Below, piece after piece: positions 1-9,145 of a stretch of 64,000 bases of DNA. The stretch is from assembly GCA_019096155.1 (NCBI GenBank), contig JAHCVI010000005.1:3358468-3422467 (forward strand), given 5' to 3'. How positions within the stretch are numbered: position 1 is the stretch's first letter; every line of letters begins with the position of its first letter. Below the pieces are notes generated by a model. The model did not search any database. It had not been told where the DNA came from and saw nothing but the letters and a program-made list of their open reading frames with translations. A program made the translations under genes and the position numbers. The stretch comes from Staphylotrichum longicolle. Taxonomy: Eukaryota > Ascomycota > Sordariomycetes > Sordariales > Chaetomiaceae.

Positions 1-2
1 GC

Positions 3-344
3 AACGATAGCAGCAGCAGGGGCAGGACCAGTGGTGGAGGTGGAGGTGGAGGTGGAGGTGGTGGCAGTGGCGGTGGCATTGGTGACGGTAATGGGGGCGG
101 TATGTTGTCCCCCCCCAAGCCGAGCCGGGCAGACTTGAGCGGGATGAGGGACGTTGTGGGCGCGATCAAGGCGTACCGGGCGCAGACGAGGAAGGCGTAC
201 GACGAGGCCGTCAGGCGGGCGAGGCAGGAAGGGGAGGGGGAGGAGAAGGTGAGGTTGGGCGAGCCGCATTTTCATTGGAGTGGGCGGTTGGAGGTTTCGA
301 TGGAGGAGGGGGCCGAGTACCATCGGTCGGGGTATTGGCGGTAG
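3..344 (+). CDS. 3' end of an unknown Gly-rich protein (partial)
   Basis: The reading frame is open from the left edge of the window and ends at a TAG at 342-344. The visible C-terminus starts with a Gly-rich run encoded by a GGTGGA microsatellite, then a basic/acidic helical stretch (KAYRAQTRKAYDEAVRRARQ) and ends HRSGYWR. Codons are strongly G/C-ending, as in the neighbouring genes, which supports real coding. The N-terminal part lies outside the window, I recognise no domain, and an upstream intron cannot be excluded. The gene converges on GGC1. Confidence 0.5.
   Translation, partial: NDSSSRGRTSGGGGGGGGGGGSGGGIGDGNGGGMLSPPKPSRADLSGMRDVVGAIKAYRAQTRKAYDEAVRRARQEGEGEEKVRLGEPHFHWSGRLEVSMEEGAEYHRSGYWR
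32..63 (+). repeat. GGTGGA microsatellite inside the coding region
   Basis: Short tandem copies of the hexamer GGTGGA, encoding a poly-Gly stretch in the partial gene at the left edge. Confidence 0.8.
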
Positions 345-1000
345 TTAGAGTGTGGTGGCTGTGGGATGCAATGTTGTTGGTGTTGATCGGGTTATCTGGT
401 CGGTGTTTCAGGGGGGTTGTTTTGTTTTCTTCGTGATAGGGGTTGGCGAAGGGGGATTAAAACCCGAGTCGCAGAATGCCGTCGAACCACGAATGATGAC
501 TTTTTCGTTCATGAGGTTGCACATTCTGCATCATCTCCATCCGTCATGATTACATTAAGCTGAGCGACCTTTTAGAATAATGGCCCCCAGGTTGTTTTCA
601 TACCTCGGTCTCTGCACAGACAACTCAAGCCTGAACCTAGGGCATGGTAAAGGTTGAGCCAGGAATGACTTCTCATTGTTCTATGTCTCCCCAAACCAGC
701 TTCAAAGTCACCGAATCCGTTGCAGTCATGTAGAGAAGTGATATCATACTCTAGTCTACTAAAATGGGTCTAATTGCTCAATATAAAAGCGACCGACGAA
801 AGATTCCCGCTCGCTAGATGAAAGCGCCGCTTGCCTGAGCCACACACGAGAATTTTATCCCCCCAACCACCCACCGGCCGTCGCCGCCTCGTTCGTTCCC
901 ACAACGCCGAAAAGAAGATTCCGTTCCGACCCCACGCTTTGTGATGCTATTGTACATGGGGTGTTCCAACCCCTCCCATCTATCGCTGCCCTCGCACCGC
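345..1000. other. Convergent 3' flank, no gene seen
   Basis: The stretch lies between the stop of the partial + strand gene and the stop of GGC1 on the - strand, so it should hold both 3' UTRs. It is more A/T-rich than the genes. The short open frames in it lack recognisable protein content. Confidence 0.6.
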
Positions 1001-2282
1001 TCATTTCTTAAACGCGGCGTCAAAGGCGGGGATTAGTGTCTGCGCCAGCCAGAAGGAGAAGACCAGCTTGGGACCGGTCATCAGGAGCTACAGGACAATC
1101 ACATGTCAGCTAACACTGACCTTCTCGTTTAAACACTCAAGAAGTGGAACTAACCTTGGGAACAAGACCCTTGAAGAAGGCCGAGGCACCTTCGTTCTTG
1201 GCCATGTTGGACAGAATGCGGAAGCCGCTCTCGGGGTTGTCGAAGTTGCGGTTCTGGATGCGCGTCTTGATGACGTCGAGCGGAGCCGAAACGACGAGCG
1301 AGGCCGACGCGCCGGCGATGGAGGCGATGAAGTTCTGGAACCACGTCGCCTTGTTGTAGTCTTGGAGACCGAAGAGGAACTCCTTGGCAAACGCCGAGCC
1401 ACCGAAGAGCTGTGCACATTGAGTCAGCGCGCTATCCACAGCAACCAGGACAAAGAGGGGAGAGCGCATACCGCGAACGATCCCGGGGCGTTTCTCGCCG
1501 CCGTCCAGCCCCATCCTCTGTACAGGCCGAAGCCCTCGTCCTTGATGATCGTGAGGACACCACGGCCACGGAAGGCCTCCGGGTTGGTCTGGCGCTTGAT
1601 CTTGAGCACATCAAGGGGGAGAAGGACGATCTCGCCGATGCCGATAAGACTGCACACCGCCACCATGGTCAGCCCCCTATTCCACAAGCAACCCCCACAC
1701 CTCCTCACCCGGGCTAAATCTCACCTTCCCGCAGTCGAGTGCATGATGGCCTTGCCGGTCTTCTTGCCGAACGCGTTCTCAAAGTCCCTGCCGTAGTGGG
1801 TGTTGAGGTAGTCGCGGGCCACGGGCTGGCCGCCGTACTTGTACACGCGCTGCAGCACCTTGTAGCCGGCGGCGTAGCCGAGGCCGGGGAACAGCGAGAC
1901 GAACTTCCTCCCGATCGGCGCGGCGGCCTTGTCCTTGAAGATGACGGTGTTGAGCTGGGTCATGGAGGAGACCTTGCCCTCGTTGCTCATGAGGCGCTTC
2001 GCAATGGTATCGACCTGTCATCCCGTCGTCCCGTCAGTTCCCTCATCCTCTTTCACCTCCATGACATTACCCATCGGGTTTCCGGGGGTTGCAGTCGTCG
2101 GACGAACGTACGGGATGGAAGATAGCCAGCTCGGCGATACCGGCGGAGCCTGCACCAAACAAAGAGTCAACAAACCCATCCTCTTGAGGCAATGGATCAC
2201 TCTCCAATGGAAACGTACCGGACCCCAACAACCTCGCCAGGTTCGACTCCTTCTCCTTCGCCGCAGCCATGGGGGGAGACAT
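1001..2282 (-). CDS. GGC1: Mitochondrial GTP/GDP carrier (Ggc1/Yhm1)
   Basis: A member of the mitochondrial carrier family (SLC25). The yeast homologue exchanges GTP for GDP across the inner membrane and affects iron and mtDNA maintenance. Six exons join in frame to 303 residues, close to the roughly 300 usual for the family: 2282-2219, 2149-2112, 2014-1725, 1649-1472, 1409-1155, 1087-1001. The three carrier signatures are visible: HPVDTIAKR, LLPLDVLKIKRQTNPEAF and SAPLDVIKTRIQNRNFDNPE. Further Ggc1 hallmarks are FPGLGYAAGYKVLQRVYKYGG and GWGWTAARNAPGSFA. The start at 2282 (MSPPMAAAKEKE) has a second in-frame ATG four codons later, and either could be used. Splice sites are all GT-AG. Identity as Ggc1 rather than another carrier is secure from the long subfamily-specific blocks. 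Confidence 0.96.
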
Positions 2283-3029
2283 CTTGTCTTTTGTGTTTTT
2301 CGAATTTCTTCGCGTAGAGTAACAAAGAATAAAGAAAGCTGGAACGGAACTCCCAAGCAAGAAGAAACTAACACGCAGCAAACGGCACACACAGCAACAC
2401 ACGAGAAAGGAGGGTGTTTACTCGAGCGCGAGAAAAAGCCAATGGGTTCGAAACCGCTGTGCAAGGAAGGCCGTCCGACTTCTTCCTATCGGTCACCGCC
2501 CGGCCCACGCCAAAAAAAATTCTAGAGCCCGCAGCGCTAGGCCCAGCTCCGACAGCGGGGAACCGGCGGGCGCACGCAAATCGCACCACAGCGGAGAAGG
2601 ACCCCTGGCAGAGTTCCTGTTCCTGGAAACGATTATCTCTTATCAGCTGCCAGGGGTTGTTCCATTTCTGCGCCGACTTGCGACACAAGAAGACTGACCC
2701 AGATCTGTCTTCCTCTCATCGAGACACCAGATGGCATTTGCAAAATATTCAATTTCTGTCTGGTACGAGCCAGGCGACAGTGAAGCAGCCGGCACACCCG
2801 GGAGCTCATCAGGAAGCAAGAAGAGACCCGAACCCTTCCCCCCCCAAAGACAACGCCAGCTAGATGCAATGATGAATGTGACCCCATATTTTGTTCCCAC
2901 CAAGCCAGCGACGCCGCCGATGCAATTGCAAATGTGACTTTGACTTTCCACCACTACTACCGTACATATCGTAACACTGGAAAAGTCTCCCCCTTCGATC
3001 GGTAGATTTAGTAGATATATGGCGCCCCC
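2283..3029. other. GGC1 promoter and RPC82 3' flank
   Basis: A 747 bp spacer between two - strand genes. It should carry the GGC1 promoter and 5' UTR and the RPC82 3' UTR. The open frames across it on both strands are low-complexity shadows with no conserved motif. Confidence 0.6.
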
Positions 3030-5275
3030 TTAGAAATCCCTCAGCACCGACACAAGATCATCCACGCGCATGACCTGCGCAAACAGCTTCCGCTCGCACT
3101 CCAGGAAGCGTGAGTACCGCTCGTAGTACTCCTTGCGCATGGTATCCTTCTCGCGGCCGCGGACGTCGCTGCGCTTGGTCGTCTCGAGCACATCCCGCTC
3201 CTTTTGGCGGAGCGCCTCGAGCACCTGGATGCAGTGCGTCATGGTCGTGTAGCTGGTGTCGAGGAGCCGGCTGAGCGAACGGTCGACGTCGCAGAACCAG
3301 AGGAAGAAGGATTTCTTCACGTCGGCTTTCAGGTCGCGCGGGACTTCCTGCACGTGCACGAAGCCCGCCGTCTGCATCTCGAGCATCTTCTGCTGGAGCT
3401 CAGGCTTACGCATGAGCGCGACGTTGGGGAGGGCCTTCTCGTCGAGCTTGCCCTTGGCGCGGAGGATGCGCACGAGACGGAGCCCTTGCCGGCCGCAGGT
3501 TCGTTCGATCACCGAGTCGAGCTCGACCTCGCGGAGGGCGTTCATTAGGGGAACAAAGTCGACCGTCCACTCGTTCGGCCCGCAGTGCCGCACGAAGCGC
3601 TGCGTGCTTTCTGCCAACATGAGGAGGTGCTGCCGGAGCTGTGTCGGCCGGTCAAGCCGCCGCTCTTTCGGCGCTGCCGACTCATCAAACTTGACCTTGG
3701 CCCCGTTTGTGCCATTCACGCCGTTTGTTCCGTTCGCCGTTGGTGCTTTGTAATCAGAATCGTACTCGGACTCGTCGCTAGACTCGTTGTCTTCGTCTTC
3801 ATCCGCGCTGGCTTCGCCCTCTACTTCCGCCTCCTCAATCAACAGCTTCTTCTTCGGTGGGAAGAGCTCAATCTTCTCCGCAGCGACGGAAGAGACCTGC
3901 CGTCGTTCCGCTTTCCCTATCCCCAGAGAAAGATCGACGGACGTCTTGAGGTTGTCGAGAATCTGGTCCGTCGTCACAGACACCGTGTCTTTTTCGCTTT
4001 CTTCCTTGTCTTCGCCAAAGTCCATCGCCGCATCTGCGCGGCAGCGGGGTATATCCTTGGTGAGCAGCTTCAAGAGCACGCCATACACGTATGCCGAGGT
4101 CTCCCCAAAGATGTCGGTTGCAAACTGAACAAGGCGACGGTTGCGCAGATCCACGAGACACTTTTCGTAGTTTATTCTGATAACTTGTCTTGGCTGGAGA
4201 ATGGTCAGCACTGCAGTCACGACGTCTGTCTCTGTCGATGAAACCTACATCCAACGCCGGGTCCATGTCCTCGTCGTGGGACCCGTTCGACATGCCGGCG
4301 CCGGCAAAGAGCTTGCGCCTCTTCGCTGCCGTGCCGTTCTGTTCGAGTTTGCGTTTCAGCGACTTGGACTCGCCACGGACTTTGCGGAGGCCCTCGGCGA
4401 TCCTCTCCTGCACCTCAACTTTGGCTTTGTTTCCCTTGACCCCGGCAGGAAAGTACTTGTCCATGACCTCCTTCTCGACGGTTTTGAGGATATCCTGGGA
4501 GCTCTCAAATGTTTTTGCATGGACGACGTCAATCAATTCGGCCTCCACCAACCGGCAGATGATCGAATTCAGGTGAGCGGTGCTCTTGACCAACGGGCCA
4601 GCCTTCTTGCCCGGGTGAGAATCCCCGTTGACGCCATTCTTCTCGGCTCCAAAATCATCGTCATCTTCAACATGGGCCGCCTCCTTGTTCGCCTGCTCAA
4701 TCTTTTCCTGGTACGCCGCAACCAAATCCGATATCCTTGTCTGGCCCGAAAGAAGAAGATTCTGCATGACATCCTTTGCCGGAGCACCGAAGGAGCTGTC
4801 AATCATCTCGAGGATCTTTCCCGTGCGAACCAGATTGTAGGCGTGCTCGGCATTTGCCTCGTAGAAAGCAAACTCGGCGCCCGGATCGACGTGGTAGAAG
4901 AGCAGGTTGTGCTGCTGGAGAACGGCGAGACCATGGCGTAGCTGGCGCGGGGTCATCGACGTGTACTGAACAAGTTGGGGCAGAGTCGATCGGCCTTTGC
5001 TGAGGAGAATTGCAAATATCCTCTATAGGAGCAGTCGAGTCAGTCCCGGTGCATGTCGTCAAGGAACGTACCCTCGTATTCGAGACGGGAAGAAAGGACG
5101 TACAGAAGGAAGTTCGCCATGGAGCTCATCAATGAGCAGGGCGCATAGATCTGCGACCGGCTTTGTCTAGACACCAAGTTAGTTTGGTAAGCGGCGACGG
5201 GATGAGGGCACGATGCGCAGACGCGATATGCGACATGCGACGGGATCGCGCGGGGGATGGACTTACCACCAACAT
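3030..5275 (-). CDS. RPC82: RNA polymerase III subunit RPC82 (C82/RPC3)
   Basis: A specific subunit of nuclear RNA polymerase III, part of the C82-C34-C31 subcomplex that contacts TFIIIB and helps open tRNA and 5S promoters. Four exons join in frame to 669 residues: 5275-5267 (only Met-Leu-Val), 5166-5104, 5022-4249 and 4193-3030. The N-terminal winged-helix region reads TKPVADLCALLIDELHGELP then RIFAILLSKGRSTLPQLVQY and MTPRQLRHGLAVLQQHNLL, which is the RNA pol III HTH signature. The middle is an acidic linker (about residues 390-420). The C-terminus (FLWFCDVDRSLSRLLDTSYTT...) is the conserved C82 tail. The start was chosen because the three-codon first exon followed by GTAAGT restores the family N-terminus MLVTK. 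The gene is divergent from QCR2. Confidence 0.95.
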
Positions 5276-6044
5276 GATGGCGGTGTTGGCGGTGTCGTCG
5301 GTCGTCGAGATTTAGCGTCTAGAGATGCTCTCACTATCTCTAGAGCTTCCACAATTGCTACCGGATATTCATTGAGATACCCCGACGGTGGTGCAGGGTG
5401 CAGCGCCGAGAGGAAATGGTGCTTTGGTGGGGGACTGGAAACGGGTCTGATAATTTTTGAGTCGCAGCCGCTGGAGTCACATCCAAAAGGCAAATTTGGG
5501 TCTGTCGGTCGCGGGGCAGCTCCCTGGACCAGGCCCGGCCAATCGCCGCCTGTGCTTCAGTGCTGACACAGCCTAGCTCGAGCTCATGGTGGACTAAACG
5601 GACTGTATACGTAGCCTGAAGGAGGTGCAGCGGGAAAACTGTGTCCGATAACTCGCAATACACAATGCAACAGGCTAGAATTGATGCATCAATACGGGGG
5701 AAGAAGAATTAAGAAAGTTGGAGAGATTAACTTCAGGATGCGCATCGAGACTATTCTGAGCCGTTGCATGAGCGATGTTCGAGGCTCGTCATCATCAGAC
5801 GGTTCAGGAACCAAGCGAGCCAAGGCGAAATGTTCTGGGGGCCTTGCACAGTGTTCGTAGCCGGTTTTGGCCGCCTTGAGCGACCTCGAGCCGGGCACGG
5901 TCTCGGCACAGCCAATTTTTCCGCCATACCGGGAACCCCCCAGGGAATTTTCGGAAGTGCTAAGGTCGAGAAGAGCTCCCTCACGCAGAGTGCTGCCGCA
6001 ACCACGACAGAAGTGTCAATTGACGACAAACGGCCCCTCCAACC
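5276..6044. other. Divergent promoter region RPC82/QCR2
   Basis: 769 bp between two divergently transcribed start codons, so it should hold both promoters. The open frames here on both strands show no conserved protein blocks. Confidence 0.65.
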
Positions 6045-7629
6045 ATGATCTGCAGACCGGCTCTGACGAGGGGCAGCCAGCTGGCTCTTCGCCGCCAGGG
6101 AGCTGCGAAGCTTGCGCAGCGTGGATTTGCGGCTGTTGCGTCGCCAGCGGCGTCATACGAGCCGACCGACATCACCGGCGTCAAGGTCGCTTCCCGGGAC
6201 GACGGGGGCCCGACCACCCGCCTCGCCATCGTCGCGAAAGCCGGCACCCGCTACGAGCCTCTCCCGGGCTTGACCGTCGGATTGGAGGAGTTCGCCTTCA
6301 AGGCAGGTCGCCCCTGTTGTTTCAATCGGGTCTTGGGGCCCAAGGACGCGGTTGTGCTGGCGCATCAACAACAGATGAGCTAATTTGCTTCTCGTCGACA
6401 GAACACCCAAAAACGCTCCGCTCTCCGCATCACCCGCGAGGCCGAGCTCCTCGGCGGCCAATTGACCGCCTACCACACCCGCGAAGCCCTCGTCCTGCAG
6501 GCCAACTTCCTCCGCGAGGACCTCCCCTACTTCACCGAGCTCCTTGCCGAGGTCATTTCCAAGACCAAGTATACCAGTGCGTCATATCAAGTGCCTGTCG
6601 TTGTCTGGGAGACCAGCCGTGCTCATTTGCCGTGAATAGCCCACGAGTACCACGAGGAGGTGCAGGATGTCATCCACATGAAGCAGGCCAAGGTCGATGC
6701 TGCCGCTATCGCCCTCGATGCCGCCCACTCGGTTGCCTTCCACAACGGCCTCGGCGCGCCCCTCTACCCGACTCCCAGCACGCCCATCGCCTCCTACCTG
6801 AACGAGAACTCGGTCGCCGCTTTTGCTGAGGCCGCCTACACCAAGGCCAACATTGCCGTGGTTGCCGACGGTGCCAGCCAGACCGGTCTCTCGAAGTGGA
6901 TCGAGCCCTTCTTCAAGGCCGTGCCCTCCACGTCCCAGTCCTCCCTGGTCAACGCCGCCTCCAAGTACTACGGCGGCCAGCAGCGGATCGCCAAGGTTGG
7001 CCCCAACTCGATGGTTATCGCTTTCCCCGGTGCCGCCCTCGGTGCCAACCAGCCCGAGACGGCCGTCCTCGTCGGCCTGCTCGGCGGCGAGTCCACCATC
7101 AAGTGGTCGCCCGGCTTCTCTCTCCTGTCCAAGGCCACCTCGGCCACCCCTGGCGCCACTGCCAAGGCCACCAACTATGCTTACTCTGATGCCGGTCTCC
7201 TCACCATTCAGATCAACGGCTCCGCTTCGGCCGTTCGCAAGGCTGCCGAGGAGGCTGTCAAGGCTCTCAAGAGCGTTGTCGAGGGCGGTGTCTCGCAGGA
7301 GAACCTGGTCAAGGCCATTGCCAAGGCCAAGTTCAACCTGCTCTCGGGCAGCGAGGTCAGCGGCACTGGCCTCGTCCACGCCGGTGCCAACCTGATCCAC
7401 GGCGGCAAGCCGCTGCAGGTCGCCGAGACGATCAAGGCTCTGGAGGGCGTGAACGCCGAGAAGCTCAAGGCTGTAAGTTTACATGATCATTCTTTTTACG
7501 CTCTACAGATCGAAAGCTGACACACTTGGACAGGCGGCCAAGACACTATTAGAGGGCAAGGCGTCGGTTGCGGCGGTTGGCGACCTGCACGTATTGCCGT
7601 TCGCCGAGGACCTTGGGCTCCAGGTATAG
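6045..7629 (+). CDS. QCR2: Ubiquinol-cytochrome c reductase core protein 2, mitochondrial (Qcr2)
   Basis: A matrix-side core subunit of respiratory complex III (M16 metallopeptidase-like fold, structural in fungi). Four exons join in frame to 453 residues: 6045-6302, 6402-6576, 6640-7472, 7534-7629. The first about 30 residues are rich in Arg, Ala and Gln (MICRPALTRGSQLALRRQ...) and fit a mitochondrial targeting peptide. Next come ITGVKVASRDDGGPTTRLAI, GLEEFAFK|NTQKRSALRI and REALVLQANFLREDLPYF, typical of core 2. The inverted zinc motif HXXEH of active M16 enzymes is not seen, as expected for core 2. Intron 1 (6303-6401) begins with GC rather than GT, yet only this boundary keeps the frame and the conserved FAFKNTQKR join. 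The stop follows EDLGLQV. Divergent from RPC82 and upstream of ATP15 on the same strand. Confidence 0.95.
6303..6401 (+). other. GC-AG intron in QCR2
   Basis: The donor reads AAG|GCAGGT and the acceptor CGACAG|AACACC. The nearby GT (AAGGCAG|GTCGCC) would shift the frame. The GC donor gives the conserved EFAFKNTQKRSALR reading. Confidence 0.85.
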
Positions 7630-8109
7630 ATGAGGAAGGGGTAGAGCGGGGAAGGGGAGCGAGGAAAATGTACCAACAGCCCTCCGCCGTCGTAGACTCG
7701 CGGCTCGTCCACCACATTGTGCATATAGTGATTCTAGACCTAACTCACTTTCCTATGTCTGTGACCAAGCGAAGGGCTTAGAACGGGGGCAGGGGGGCAG
7801 TGTGAGAGGAGAGCAGTTGGGTATCCCGTAGTGCTTGTCGAAGTGTATCATGAACAAGGTGTTGTCTGCTTTATTTTGTGTTTCCCTTCTCGGCAACATG
7901 CAATTATCCGTGAGAGCAATCCGGCTGTCCACACTGTTCAATCTGCACGGGAGATCGCGGGAGTGCTGTTTTGATTGCATGAGTGAGTCACGTGATGCGG
8001 AAGCTTGGGCGGGCGGAGCTTCTCGGCTGCGCGAGCCTTTTCTCGCCCAGAAACGGCGCTCGAAACCCAGCAGACAGCAACCAAGTCACCGTCCTGCCAA
8101 ACCGCCAAA
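7630..8109. other. QCR2 3' flank and ATP15 promoter
   Basis: 480 bp between two same-strand genes. A GAGTCACGTGATG element (7983-7995) contains the palindromic CACGTG E-box core about 120 bp before the ATP15 start, so it may be a promoter element. No coding content was seen. Confidence 0.5.
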
Positions 8110-8600
8110 ATGACGTTCGCGTGGAAAGCCGCCGGCCTTACGTGAGTCAATTACTCTCATTGCAGCCCCGCGACGGTTTTTGCGATTACGGACGGAGCTG
8201 GAAGGAACAATGGGCGACGAAGCGACAGGACAAGGGCCAAAGGGAAAAGACAAGGACAGCAGAGTCAGGATCGCTAACGCAAGCTTTCGCCGTTTTGCAG
8301 CTACAACCGCTACCTCGCCGTCGCTGCCCGCGTCGTGCGCCGCAGCCTGAAGGAGGACAAGAGACTGATTGCCGAGCGCCGAGGCCAGCAGGAGCTGAGA
8401 TTCGCCAAGTGGACGGTAAGTCAGAACCATCAGCGATTGGGGAGCAAGGACGCCAGATGAGGCTGGGAACACTCGGGACTGATCGACGATGGTTTCTTAC
8501 GATGCGACTACAGAACGGCAAGCAGGGCGAGATCCAGAACCTGGCCGAGGCCAACGCCCAGGCGGCTGTCGAGAGCGCTGCCACCGGTGGTACCCACTAA
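8110..8600 (+). CDS. ATP15: ATP synthase F1 subunit epsilon (Atp15), mitochondrial
   Basis: The small subunit of the mitochondrial F1 central stalk, needed for stable rotor assembly. Three exons, 8110-8141, 8301-8415 and 8514-8600, join in frame to 77 residues. The protein begins MTFAWKAAGLTYNRYLAVAA and continues RVVRRSLKEDKRLIAERRGQ, matching the SAWRKAGISY...YLNVAAQAIRSSLK pattern of the yeast subunit. Like other Atp15 proteins it has no cleavable presequence. The fungal C-terminal tail is longer than in yeast and Ala/Gln-rich. The first exon encodes only ten and two-thirds codons, so the gene is easily missed by ORF scanning. Its position next to QCR2 puts two oxidative phosphorylation genes side by side, though each has its own upstream region. 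Confidence 0.93.
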
Positions 8601-9145
8601 GGCGGAGGACGATGATGGACTGATGGGAAGACGGATGGGGAAGGCTAGAGGAGGGTTGTAAAAACTGGGCGGACAGCACACCACAGCGTCTCGTTGTTTT
8701 TGGCGTCTGCGAGCGTCAGGACTGTATCATATTGGGAGAGAGACTCAATAGAGGACTTTGAGAGGGACTCGCTGGAGCAACTGGACTTGAGTCAAAATAC
8801 CCATTTGTTACCGCAACTATGTAATGCCCTCGGCAAACTTGCCTAGACGTTCTTCAAGCATGTCTTTCTGCCATGCGACAAACGTCACCCGGGGTTGTCA
8901 GTGCTGAAGCGCACAAGGTGAATTCGTGGGGCACGTCCAAGCAGTGCATCTTCGGGCATGAACCACGGGGTTTTCGTTCGCTTATCCACTCACCCTCACA
9001 GCTCCGGTTCTCAACTGCTTGGTCACCAAAGCTCAGGCAACCATCCGCCGCCCCTCCGGTTCCGACTCCAGATTGCCCCAAAGTGTCGCCCGAAAAAGAT
9101 AAAAAAAGACATGAGATAATTTACTTTCTTTTCTAAATCAAGACC
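8601..9145. other. ATP15 3' flank and MAK10 promoter
   Basis: 545 bp spacer between same-strand genes with no recognisable gene. An A-rich stretch (AAAAAGATAAAAAAAGAC, about 9093-9110) lies 35-50 nt before the MAK10 start. Confidence 0.5.
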
